64,000 nt of DNA from Ascoidea asiatica. Taxonomy: Eukaryota > Ascomycota > Saccharomycetes > Ascoideales > Ascoideaceae. Made by a program: the position numbers and the translations under genes. Below the pieces are notes generated by a model. It made no database searches and was not told where the DNA came from. It saw only the letters and a program-made list of their open reading frames with translations. Location of the stretch: NCBI GenBank assembly GCA_001600695.1, contig BCKQ01000009.1, forward strand, positions 496,001 to 560,000, read 5' to 3'. Positions 31,110 to 40,476 of the stretch are shown here, in pieces; positions within the stretch are counted from its first letter, which is position 1; the number at the start of each line of letters is the position of its first letter.

Positions 31110-31671
31110 TTTTCTGAATTATTAAATTATAAAATACTATTTGTATATACCGAATATAGCAAATTTTTTTATTATATATTATTTAAATATCAATTACGAT
31201 TTTTAGTATTTGATTATCTAGTTATTTTGCAATTACAGAGAGTAAGTGAAAAGAATGCCTGAAAAAAAATTTCTCATCCTTAATATTCAATGAAAAAAAA
31301 ACAGTGTAAGCGGATAATGACAAAAAAACTATAAATCTATGGAAAAAGTTCTAAATAGCAAGCATTCTATTAGTAACACTCAAACACTCTACAACCCTGC
31401 TAAAAATTCAAGTATTCATAAAGAGATATCAACTTTTATTATGAATATTTGCATTATCGAAATAAAGAGATAAAGAGAACAACTTAATTTACGGAATAGA
31501 TACATTAGTGAGCTTTTATATTAACATTAAACTTAAAAAAATCATAAAAATTAACATAGTGAAAAATATATAAAACATGTGAATATAACAAATGAATAAA
31601 AAATAAGAAAAAGAACAAAAATTCAAATATAATACATTACAAATACAATTAATTGACCTTGGTTCAAAACA
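31110..31671. other. Intergenic region SFM1-CTI6
   Basis: About 560 bp, AT-rich, holding the SFM1 promoter and the CTI6 3' end (both minus). Nothing else recognised. Confidence 0.4.
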
Positions 31672-34365
31672 TCATCCAGAGCATTTACCAAATTTCTGCT
31701 CCCAATTTAATAACTTTCTGGTAATATCTTCCATCATTGTCAAACTTCCTGTATAATTATTAAGTATGTCTTCATATGAAGCTGGTGTCTTAATCTGATC
31801 AACTTTTTTACTGGTTTTATCAATATTTCCTTCTTCTACATCTCCATTTTGATCGGATTTATTTAAACCGCTCTTGTCCTTTTTACTGTCTGCATCAGTA
31901 TTATCATTACTCGACCCTTTCTCGATATACTTCAAAAGCTCCTTCCTTGCTTTTTGCTCTTCACTTAATTCATATTGGGTCCTTCCAATGAACTCCAAAA
32001 TTGCAGCAACTCTTTTTCTCATATCATTAATTGAGCTTTTCGAAGACGGTATCCTGGGTATTGAAGGTTTATCACTATCATAATCAGAAATATGATTATT
32101 ATTAGAATTATGATTCTTTTTATTATAAGCTTTTTTGGTAACCTTTTTGGAACCACCACGAGATTTAGGGGATTTGGTATTATTTATTATTGCTGATTTT
32201 TCGGCTTGAGACTGTACCACTTTTGTTGAAGCATTTTGATTATTATTGTTATTAGTCTTATTACTCAAGGAGGAGCTACTTGCTGTAGCGGAAACTGAGG
32301 CTATAGCGGATGAAGATGAATTTAAATTGCTATTATTGAAGGTTCTTTTGGAAGGAGAAGCAGTGTTTGACCGTGTATTATGATTATTTCTTTTAGATCT
32401 TCTTGATCTTCTTGATTGTGGATTATTCAAAGGATTTTCATCATTATTTTTTATATCTGCGATGTTAGCCGCAATTGATTCTTTGATAATTTCTCTATCA
32501 ATTTTAAAATTTTCATTATCATTTTTACTTTGATTGTTTAAATGAGGATATCCATGACCATTTTCCAAAATTTGATCTTTATCTTGACTTTTATCACTAC
32601 CATCTTTTGAATTTTTATCTGATTTTCTAAGAATATGAGGATTTTCAATAATTTCATCTTTTAAATTAATATGCAAATTATTATTTCTTTTACTTCGTCT
32701 GAGTGAAGAAGTTGAAGAGGAATGAGAGGCATTATCATCAGGTGAAGTACTTTTTTCTAATCTTGGAGAAGATCTCGATTTTGATTTTAATGAGTTATTT
32801 GAATTATTTAAAGAACCTAACTTTGAACTAGAGTTTGATTTTGAATTTAAATTTACTTTTGAGCTAGAATTTAAGTTTGAGTCTAGATTTGGACTTAAAT
32901 TTGATCTCAGTCTTGTAGACCTTGAAGATATTGGTATTGAAACTTCAAACTTTTTACTCTCGGTGATATTAAGATTAATTTTTTTATCAATTATTCTATC
33001 TTTTATTTCTTTTTCAGCTCTTTCTTTTTGATCTTTATTAAGTTTAGTTACTTTGGTGAGTTTATTAATTTTATTGAATTTATTGTTTTTATTATACTTA
33101 TTATTGATTTTATTAGATTTCGATTCTTTACGTGATTTGTCAAAAATTTCTAATTCAGCATCATCTTCTTCATCTTCTGCATTAATTTCTTCATCATTTT
33201 CATCAAAATCAGACAAATTTTCTTCTTTTAATGAAAGAGATAAATTTGAATTTCTCAGAGATCTACTTCTTTTGGATCTCGTTTTTGAAGCTAAATTACT
33301 ATTATCAGCATTATTTGATAAAGAATCGGAGGATCTAGAATCAACTTTAAGACCACTTTCTTTTGCACTTTGTTCTAAAGCAAATATGTATAGTTCTTCT
33401 TCATTTGAATTTAAAGTAGTTCTACCTCTTTTTCTTGAAGTGGAAAGTGTGGAATTAACAGTGATTGTTGTTGTTGTTGAGTTTGGAGAAGAATTAGAAC
33501 TTGTTTTTGATGTAGAATAATAAGTAGAATTTGAATTTAAGGTCGAATTTGAAGTTAAGCTTCCATTTGGACTTGAATTTGAAGAAGTTATATTTGGTTT
33601 CGATGCTGGATTTGAATTTAAAATAGAAGATGAAGCTGAATCTAAAGAATCAGAAGATTTTCTTAAACCTCTTGATCTTCTTGAATTTTTTCTAGGCACA
33701 TTGGGCAAATTTGAGATAGAATTTTGATTTGAATTTTTTTTATTATATTTCCTTTTACCAGCTAATGTAGTTGATGAGATTGCTGGTGATTGAAGTGAAT
33801 CTTTGCCGTCATTATCATTATCAATATCATTATTATCTTCAATGTCGTTATCATTATCACTGTTGATATTATTATTACGAGAACTATGATTATCAGAATT
33901 ATAAATTGAAAATTTTTGACCAATTGAGTCTACTTTTAGTATATGTAATTCAGGTCTACATAATTCACACCAATAATGAACAGGAGTTTTATTTGATGTT
34001 TTTATACCAACACAGAATCCATGTTGCCAAACATGACATTTATCACATTGAATGAATAAGCCAGTGGCATCTTCTTCTTTACCACATATACAACGAGTTA
34101 TATCTGTGGAGTCATATTCCTCTTCTTCTTCTTCATTTTGTTCCTGCTCTTTTTTAATTTCTTTGGATTGGGTTTGAATTTGTTGTAAATCTGATTGATT
34201 AGATTGCTTTTGTATTATACTTTGATTTGAGTTTTTTTTATTTTTATTTGATGATTTAGTTGAAGATTTATTTGAAGTTTTAGTTGTTGATTTATATGGT
34301 TTATGATAATTCGACTCGACAATAAGGGAATTATCATAATCATTATCATTATCGTTATCATCCAT
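31672..34365 (-). CDS. CTI6: CTI6-like PHD-finger protein of the Rpd3L histone deacetylase complex
   Basis: An 897-residue nuclear protein. N-terminal low-complexity region with Glu-rich stretch (about 75-85), then a PHD finger (about 88-140): C-x-C (RCICG), C-x2-C (CDKC), H (WQHGFC), C-x2-C (CELC), ending RPELH. Residues 150-780 are Ser/Asn/Lys-rich linker. A conserved C-terminal block (about 785-897) starts KRVAAILEFIGRTQYEL and ends with TMMEDITRKLLNWEQKFGKC. Known: yeast Cti6 is an Rpd3L subunit whose PHD recognises H3K4 methylation and which contacts Cyc8-Tup1; the PHD spacing and the RPELH ending match it. Yeast Cti6 is shorter; the extra length is repeats. The start ATG at 34365 begins an Asp/Asn-rich run coded by a GATAATGAT repeat. 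Confidence 0.85.
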   Translation of the reverse strand: MDDNDNDNDYDNSLIVESNYHKPYKSTTKTSNKSSTKSSNKNKKNSNQSIIQKQSNQSDLQQIQTQSKEIKKEQEQNEEEEEEYDSTDITRCICGKEEDATGLFIQCDKCHVWQHGFCVGIKTSNKTPVHYWCELCRPELHILKVDSIGQKFSIYNSDNHSSRNNNINSDNDNDIEDNNDIDNDNDGKDSLQSPAISSTTLAGKRKYNKKNSNQNSISNLPNVPRKNSRRSRGLRKSSDSLDSASSSILNSNPASKPNITSSNSSPNGSLTSNSTLNSNSTYYSTSKTSSNSSPNSTTTTITVNSTLSTSRKRGRTTLNSNEEELYIFALEQSAKESGLKVDSRSSDSLSNNADNSNLASKTRSKRSRSLRNSNLSLSLKEENLSDFDENDEEINAEDEEDDAELEIFDKSRKESKSNKINNKYNKNNKFNKINKLTKVTKLNKDQKERAEKEIKDRIIDKKINLNITESKKFEVSIPISSRSTRLRSNLSPNLDSNLNSSSKVNLNSKSNSSSKLGSLNNSNNSLKSKSRSSPRLEKSTSPDDNASHSSSTSSLRRSKRNNNLHINLKDEIIENPHILRKSDKNSKDGSDKSQDKDQILENGHGYPHLNNQSKNDNENFKIDREIIKESIAANIADIKNNDENPLNNPQSRRSRRSKRNNHNTRSNTASPSKRTFNNSNLNSSSSAIASVSATASSSSLSNKTNNNNNQNASTKVVQSQAEKSAIINNTKSPKSRGGSKKVTKKAYNKKNHNSNNNHISDYDSDKPSIPRIPSSKSSINDMRKRVAAILEFIGRTQYELSEEQKARKELLKYIEKGSSNDNTDADSKKDKSGLNKSDQNGDVEEGNIDKTSKKVDQIKTPASYEDILNNYTGSLTMMEDITRKLLNWEQKFGKCSG

Positions 34366-35460
34366 TCTTGAAAGAAGATATATAAAATTGAAGGGTTAAA
34401 AAAGTTTAAGCTTGAAAAAAAAAGCACAGATGAAAAGTAAACGAAACTAGCCTAAGACTTAAGATGTTTTTTTTTCTCTTTTTGAATTTGGTAAATAATT
34501 GGAATATTCTAATAGAATAAACTTTGAAAGAATAAAGAAAAAATATTAAAATTGGTTGAATAAAACAGATATAAATAAGAAAAAAAGAAAAATTGGAGAT
34601 GAATTTTTCTCTTCTTAATCTGATTGCTGAAATGAGAAATAATGATGATTGAAAAGAGCTTTGAAGATGATTTGAAAAGAAAACTAAAAACAATATATAT
34701 AAGGTCTACTAAATATTAACAGTAAGAATATATTTTAAAAAAAGAAGAGAAAGTCATCAAAGCAGAATTGAAAGTTTTGGAGAGTGAAAATAAATTTAGG
34801 AAGGGCAGAAACAGGCTCTGTTTTGTAAGTTTCTGGGAGTGGTAGTATAAATAAAATAAAATAGATTTTGATCAGAAATTGTCAGTATCGCCAATAGCTT
34901 ACCGGACACAAGCGGTCCGGCCAGCGGAGGGTACCCATTGTGCGGATTTGCTGAAATAATTTGGAGCCACGGAAAGGAAGAAGTTTTAAGGCAAACGCGC
35001 AATATTCCACCACAACAAAAACGGTCAGGGCACGGCGCATCACGTGATCTTCTTTTTTGGTCTGTTTCTGGCCTATTTGTGTTATCGCATTGTAGCGTTA
35101 TCATGTTTATCGTGTTTTTTATCGTGTTATCAGAACCACACTTGGATATTTCAGCATTTGTTTATTGTTTTTGAACGTGGCACAGAGTTCAGGTCACGTT
35201 ATTTTACAGTTTTATTTATATCAGGTGCTTAATTGAAGCCATAAATAGGGATACTGTTTTATCCGATTTTCAATTTTCTTTAGCCGATTAGCCGTTCGTT
35301 GTTTTCCTGATTTTATTTAGCGTTAATACTTAAGTAATTGAGTAATTTGCAAAAAAAATTTAAATTAAAAGTAAATCAATATTAAAATATAATCACAACC
35401 CCTAACAAGATGATTCATCTATAAATCCTTTTATTCCCATTTCCACTGCTCATTAAAATC
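34366..35460. other. CTI6 promoter region and AHC1 3' flank
   Basis: About 1.1 kb without a supported gene. Seen: a less AT-rich stretch at about 34880-35060 with an E-box ATCACGTGAT (near 35039-35048, Cbf1-type palindrome), and ACGCGC near 34995. Short open frames on both strands here (for example 34796-35104 minus) lack domain signal. Confidence 0.5.
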
Positions 35461-37113
35461 TCATTTAGACTCACAATTGTCTTTAGTATAATTATTTTCA
35501 TTAACATCATTAATATTATTATTAATATTAATATAACTATTTGTATTTGCACTTATATTTGTATTTGTATTAGAAATACTAATAGTTGTATTATGTTTTT
35601 TTAATTTACTACTTCCTTTCCTTACCCCACGACGAGTTCCCTTTTTTTTATTAATTTTATTTCTATAAGCAACTGCTTGTTTATTATTTATTATTTCATC
35701 AATATCAAGATTTAATTTAGCTGCTTCTTCAAGATAACAAAGTCCATTAGAATCATAATTATTTATTTCATTACTTTGTATCCCACTATTTATCGAACTT
35801 TTATTGTTATTATTGCTTGTTGAAAAAGATTCATCAGTTATTGTAGTCATTGAGGATTTTGACTGTGGTATTCTAATTTGACATTCATTTTTAATATTCG
35901 AGTTTTCTTCTAAGAAATCTGACTTTTGTCTCTTATCTTGATCTTTATCATCTTTATCATCTTTGTTATCTTTATGATTTTCAGTATCTTCCTCTTCACT
36001 TTCGTAATGTTGTTTATATGGATTGGAGATTGTAGTTTCACATAACTTATCAAAATTTTCTATTTTATTGGAATTTGCTATATTTTTTAGATGTTTGAAT
36101 TTAAATTCATTATTATTTTCATTTTTAATTATTTTCTTATTATCACTGCTAATTTGATTAGTACCATTATTAGAAGCTTTAGATATAGTCATAGAAGCGA
36201 ATGATTTTATTTTTTTATTACTTTCATTTTTATGATTATTTTTATTATTATAATTATATAGTTTTTGTACGGATGAGATATCATTATTATTACTGTGATT
36301 TATTAAAAAATTTGGTCTATTTAAATTTTTTGAAGGATCTAAGTTTTTATGATTCAAATCATTCAAAGCATTTTTACCTTGAAAGTCTTGTAAATTTATT
36401 GGCAATATTAAACCACAGTTTAAGGCAGCATTATCATGAGAAGTATATTCAATTTGATGAGTTATCCTACAATGATTGATAAAACCTTGTGGAGAATTAA
36501 AATCTTTTCTTTTGCATATTGAGCATTGTAGTATACATAATATACCATCTGATCTTCTACAATAACACTTTGCACCTGTATAAATATTATCTATTTCTTT
36601 TTTATTTGGTAGTAATGAATCATTTGAATTATTTGAGTTATTTATATTATCTATTTCATTAAAGTTATTGGAAAAAACTGGTCTTAACGATGAAGTTTGG
36701 GATCTTGTTTTAATATAACCATCATCATTTATATCTTTCCCTGACGTATAAGAGATATAAGATGGAGAATATGAACCATTATTTGAATTTGATATTGAAT
36801 TTTGATTAGAATTCAACTTATAATTAGAATCTGGTTCGATTAATGTTTTTAATAATCTTGTATATTTTTTAGAATATTCTGAAGGCTCTATAGATAATTT
36901 ACTTTCGTCATCATTACTATTGGGACTATGAGGACTGTCTGTTTGTTCATATAAGTGATTCATAAGTGTTAGTTGGGCTTCTACTTTACCAATTTCATTC
37001 TCTACCAAATTAACTTCTCTATGCTTCAAATAAATTTCAAAATCCACTTGTTCATTTATTATCTGTCTTTGCTTCTTTAATTGTTTCTCTGTTAATGAAC
37101 TTGTTCTTCCCAT
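35461..37113 (-). CDS. AHC1: AHC1-like zinc-finger subunit of the ADA acetyltransferase complex
   Basis: A 550-residue protein. N-terminal helical region (about 8-60: EKQLKKQRQ, EIYLKHREVNLVENEIGKVEAQLTLMNHLY split by charged residues), then an isolated zinc-binding domain (about 180-235): CYCRRSDG, LQCSICKRKDFNSPQGF, NHCRITH, EYTSHDNAALNCG. This C2H2 variant is what I associate with yeast Ahc1 and related fungal proteins. The rest is Asn/Ser/Lys-rich with an acidic EDTENHKDNKDD stretch (about 375-390) and a basic C-terminal KKGTRRGVRKGSSK (about 500). Known: Ahc1 is specific to the Gcn5-containing ADA complex. In S. cerevisiae AHC1 lies very close to SFM1, and the two are also near each other here. 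The name is probable rather than certain. Confidence 0.65.
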   Translation of the reverse strand: MGRTSSLTEKQLKKQRQIINEQVDFEIYLKHREVNLVENEIGKVEAQLTLMNHLYEQTDSPHSPNSNDDESKLSIEPSEYSKKYTRLLKTLIEPDSNYKLNSNQNSISNSNNGSYSPSYISYTSGKDINDDGYIKTRSQTSSLRPVFSNNFNEIDNINNSNNSNDSLLPNKKEIDNIYTGAKCYCRRSDGILCILQCSICKRKDFNSPQGFINHCRITHQIEYTSHDNAALNCGLILPINLQDFQGKNALNDLNHKNLDPSKNLNRPNFLINHSNNNDISSVQKLYNYNNKNNHKNESNKKIKSFASMTISKASNNGTNQISSDNKKIIKNENNNEFKFKHLKNIANSNKIENFDKLCETTISNPYKQHYESEEEDTENHKDNKDDKDDKDQDKRQKSDFLEENSNIKNECQIRIPQSKSSMTTITDESFSTSNNNNKSSINSGIQSNEINNYDSNGLCYLEEAAKLNLDIDEIINNKQAVAYRNKINKKKGTRRGVRKGSSKLKKHNTTISISNTNTNISANTNSYININNNINDVNENNYTKDNCESK

Positions 37114-37524
37114 GCTTGATTTTATATCCTATTATTAGTTGTAAATTTTGCATAAACTACATATAATATACAAGTTTTTAACTATTATTTTTCTTCTTTT
37201 CTGTTACAAGAATTCAAGAAATGGCTAAATTCAAGAAATACAACAAAAAGTAAAAGAAAAGAAAGCCAAAAGCGCCAGACCACTCTCCTTATTAACCTTG
37301 CTAAGTTATTCCCCCGGGGGTTAATGAGGAACAAGGAAGGCGATCCACAGAAACTGGATTATGTAAGTACTTACTGTGATTTTTTTGCTCATGACCAGAT
37401 CAGTTGCACAGGAAGCAGAAAGCACTGCAATTAGGAACTATTTAATCTAAAGTTAATTTTTTAATGAAACTGCTTGCTTTAAGTTTATTAAATGTTACTA
37501 TATAAAACCAGAAAACATTAAGAA
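37114..37524. other. AHC1 promoter region with a stem-loop
   Basis: About 410 bp upstream of AHC1 (minus) and downstream of TRS31 (minus). It contains a 12-bp inverted repeat, TCCTTATTAACC (37286-37297) with GGTTAATGAGGA (37319-37330), around a GC palindrome CCCCCGGGGG (37311-37320). Confidence 0.5.
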
Positions 37525-38271
37525 CTATGACATATTTCCATATCTAATAGTCTCTCTTTCTATAACATCATCATCAAATTTTATTAAAAAAACCGTTCTT
37601 AATGGGTATCCTTCCTTTGGTACAGTATGAGCAGTAACACTAGCTTGAAAATAAGCTGCATCTAATATTCCTTCAACTATACCTGCAATAAATGCAGAAC
37701 AGTTTAACTTCCTTAATTCTTTAGGAACCGAAACAAATTGACTTATTATTGGATCATTATCAATAATCATAAATTCATTAATTATATCTTTTGATTTTTC
37801 TAATTCATCTGCATTTTTACCAAATAAATTCTTCCAAATAATACCATGTAAAAATTGTAAAATTTCAATGATTTTTAATTCCCTTTTTAAATTTTTTTTC
37901 AAATTTGAAATATTTTCTCTATACGTTGTTAATTCTAAAATTTTACTACCGATTGAATAACCTAAAATATTTAATTTATTTTCTAATTGTTGAATACCTT
38001 TTGATGTGGAATGACTATACGAAACAATCTCACAAAATAAAAATGCTAATGATGATATATTTATTCCATTATTTTTATTTCTATTTAAATTTTTTTCATA
38101 AATTGAATTTCTTCTAAGATTTAATGGTATTGGCATTGGATTATTACTGGAATTACCATTTTTTGGTGGAACTAAAATTTGTGGTCCTATTGCTGGATTA
38201 TATGTTCCAATTGTTTGTGAAAGTACCTTAGTTTGAGATGGTAGTATTATATCATTCATATTTAATACCAT
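37525..38271 (-). CDS. TRS31: TRS31: TRAPP complex core subunit (TRAPPC5)
   Basis: A 248-residue protein of the Bet3-like TRAPP fold. The N-terminal 80 residues are variable (Asn/Pro-rich, NRNKNNG). The core (about 82-245) shows family motifs: LAFLFCEIVSYSHS, LNILGYSIGSKILEL, EILQFLHGIIWKNLFGK, EFMIIDNDPIISQFVSVPKEL, LNCSAFIAGIVEGILD, VTAHTVP and YPLRTVFLIKFDDDVIERE. Known: Trs31 is part of the heptameric TRAPP core, a GEF for Ypt1 and Ypt31/32 in ER-Golgi and Golgi traffic. An in-frame ATG at residue 5 is an alternative start. Divergent from ARD1 across a 395-bp shared promoter region. Confidence 0.95.
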   Translation of the reverse strand: MVLNMNDIILPSQTKVLSQTIGTYNPAIGPQILVPPKNGNSSNNPMPIPLNLRRNSIYEKNLNRNKNNGINISSLAFLFCEIVSYSHSTSKGIQQLENKLNILGYSIGSKILELTTYRENISNLKKNLKRELKIIEILQFLHGIIWKNLFGKNADELEKSKDIINEFMIIDNDPIISQFVSVPKELRKLNCSAFIAGIVEGILDAAYFQASVTAHTVPKEGYPLRTVFLIKFDDDVIERETIRYGNMS

Positions 38272-38666
38272 ATTTATAATTTAATTCTATACAATTTTTT
38301 AATAATATTATTAAACTCAATAATTTAATCTCTGATTCAATATTCTTATCTTAATATCCTGCTTTAATTTTTATAATTATTCTAGTATTGACCTTTACCA
38401 CTTTTGATAAATAAGTCAAATAAATCATAAGAATTTCTTAAATTCTAGCTGTTAAAATCTAAAAATGAAATCACTATGGATTACGTAATACAAATTTATC
38501 ATATAAATTTTAAAAGAAAAAAATCTACAGTACTAAAATCAAACACTAATAATTAAAACTATTATCTTTTAGATAAAATGAAGTTATAAAGCAAACACAA
38601 AAAAACTAAAAAAACATTCCTAAAACACTCTCAAGAATAAGAGTATTCCCAAGAATAATTTAAAAA
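38272..38666. promoter_or_regulatory. Bidirectional promoter region TRS31/ARD1
   Basis: About 395 bp of AT-rich DNA between two divergent genes, so it must hold both promoters. AAGAATAA words repeat just before the ARD1 start (38635-38660). No specific factor site recognised. Confidence 0.5.
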
Positions 38667-39398
38667 ATGGCTATAACTATAAGAAAGGCGCGTATTGAAG
38701 ATTTACAGGCAATGCAAAATGCAAATTTGCATAATTTACCAGAAAATTATCAATATAAATATTATCTTTATCATTTATTATCATGGCCACATGCTTCATT
38801 TGTTGCAACTACAACTTCAGATTTAATTGATGAAGAATTTGAAGATTATCAAATAAATGAATTAGCTTTATCAATTGATGAAATTAAATATAATAATTTA
38901 AAATTAGATCAAAATAAAAACGATCCATCATATTCAAATTCAAAAGAAAAATTAGTTGGATATGTTTTAGCAAAAATGGAAGATGATCCTGAAGCTACAG
39001 ATAAAACTCCTCATGGTCATATAACAAGTCTTAGTGTAATGCGTACATATAGAAGAATGGGTATTGCAGAAAAATTAATGAGACAATCAATGTATTCTCT
39101 TTGTGAAGCATATGATGCAGAATATGTTGGTTTACATGTTAGAAAATCAAATAGAGCTGCTTTACATCTTTATAGAGATACTTTAAAGTTTGAAGTATTA
39201 TCAATTGAAAAAAGTTATTATGCTGATAAAGAAGATGCTTATTCTATGAAAAAAAAATTATTTTTAAACTCTGATTCAATGTCACCAAAATTTGAAAAAT
39301 CCAAACTTGAAGATGATTTAACTTCAGATCTATTAGATGGTCAAGAATGGGCTATAGAAGAGTCTCAGAGTAAGATTCCTGAAAAAGTCTCAAGCTAA
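38667..39398 (+). CDS. ARD1: ARD1/NAA10: catalytic subunit of N-terminal acetyltransferase NatA
   Basis: A 243-residue GNAT-fold acetyltransferase. The N-terminus [31 protein letters not shown]-type block (2-33) and SWPHASFVA (about 44-52) match Ard1. The acetyl-CoA pyrophosphate loop is RRMGIA (129-134), preceded by [12 protein letters not shown]. Later motifs: [29 protein letters not shown] and [10 protein letters not shown]. An insertion of about 40 residues between SFVATTT and LVGYVLAKM is also a feature of the yeast protein. Known: Ard1 with Nat1 and Nat5 acetylates Ser, Ala, Thr, Gly and Val N-termini co-translationally. The C-terminal tail with [12 protein letters not shown] parallels yeast. 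It is next to VPS29 in convergent orientation. Confidence 0.97.
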   Translation: MAITIRKARIEDLQAMQNANLHNLPENYQYKYYLYHLLSWPHASFVATTTSDLIDEEFEDYQINELALSIDEIKYNNLKLDQNKNDPSYSNSKEKLVGYVLAKMEDDPEATDKTPHGHITSLSVMRTYRRMGIAEKLMRQSMYSLCEAYDAEYVGLHVRKSNRAALHLYRDTLKFEVLSIEKSYYADKEDAYSMKKKLFLNSDSMSPKFEKSKLEDDLTSDLLDGQEWAIEESQSKIPEKVSS

Positions 39399-39443
39399 AA
39401 TATAGATAAATAAAATTTTAAATAGAATTACAAATAAATTTCA

Positions 39444-39689
39444 ATGATAAATAAAATGGAACTTAAACAGTTAATCGAGGTTCAAGTGAATGAAATTAAT
39501 AATCAAGCGATCATCAATAAAGCATGTTTATCTTACAAAAACAAATTCTTTGAAATGAAGTTTTATAGAAAACAGGTTAGTGGTTTGTTTTGTTATAATC
39601 ACTTAGAAAACAAAAAAAAAACAAAAAAAACACATAAACGAATTATAGAAACTAAAATTATTTTAAAAATGCTACAAGCTAAAAGCTAG
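39444..39689 (+). CDS. Small hypothetical Lys-rich ORF, possibly exon 1 of a spliced gene
   Basis: An 81-codon ATG frame only 45 bp after the ARD1 stop. The first 44 codons (MINKMELKQLIEVQVNE, then KNKFFEMKFYRKQ) look amphipathic and protein-like; the rest is a Lys/Thr run. A donor-like GTTAGT occurs at the change (about 39576). A second open frame continues from about 39695 to 39855 (ending VARVFPH and a stop). A spliced gene is possible, but no convincing branch point or acceptor is seen. It could equally be the ARD1 3' UTR. Confidence 0.25.
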   Translation: MINKMELKQLIEVQVNEINNQAIINKACLSYKNKFFEMKFYRKQVSGLFCYNHLENKKKTKKTHKRIIETKIILKMLQAKS

Positions 39690-40476
39690 AATTAAGGAAA
39701 AGTTATTATTTATTACTAAAAAAGATATTTACAAAAATAAAGCTGATAAATTAGTTAGTATTAAAAATTTCATTTATGAAAGTAATTATTATAAAATAAA
39801 TTTTAGATTTAAATTCAGAAAAAAATTAATGGTAGCTAGGGTTTTTCCACATTGACAGAAAGTCTCGAGCCAAATGCCTTCGTATTCATCATATATTTAA
39901 ATTTTTGATAACTTTATTTATTTTTAAATTGTAACATACTCTTTGATAGTTCTAATAACTGATAACCATTTTATGAATGAAAGAATTATTGAAACAATGA
40001 TAATTGATAATTAAAAAAAAAATAAATCAGATAATGTAAAAAAGAGACAAAAAAAGTTTCTTATAAATCATTGTAAAAGTTACCCTTCCTCCGAAGATTT
40101 AGTAGTTTAATGTATGTAAGAAAAACTAGGCCTTCAGAAAGCACGCAAAACGTTAGCTCACTTGAATTTTATTCAAGGGCACTGTGTTTCTTAAACTTTT
40201 TCTAGGGCTGAAGGAAACTATTATCGACTTTCCAGGCACAACGTTGATAGTTTTTAAATATGAATTAGTATTGGATCTTAATAATTCCAGTCTGAAAATC
40301 TTGTTTATTATTATATATTTTACAAATGCAATTCATATCAATAGCAATTGTAACGAATTGAGTTCTTTAGTTTAAACTAGTTTTTTTAAACTATTGAATC
40401 ATTTACAATAGCGTCTAAGGAAATTAAGAATTAATTAAATAGACCAGGTTATATATTATTAGTTTAATTAATGAAC
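39690..40476. other. Intergenic region ARD1-VPS29
   Basis: About 790 bp, AT-rich, between convergent genes. A partially open frame continues to about 39855 (see the preceding entry). A less AT-rich patch lies near 40080-40240. No gene supported. Confidence 0.4.

Noticed and set aside
33053-33520. 155-residue plus-strand open frame
   Set aside because: Antisense shadow of the CTI6 low-complexity region.
35039-35048. ATCACGTGAT and GTCACGTG (near 5059) as CDEI elements of a point centromere
   Set aside because: No CDEIII-like TTTCCGAA block follows an AT-rich spacer of suitable length; they are more likely Cbf1-type E-boxes.
34796-35104. 102-residue minus-strand frame with several cysteines
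   Set aside because: No recognised domain, lies in the CTI6 upstream region and overlaps opposing frames of similar length.
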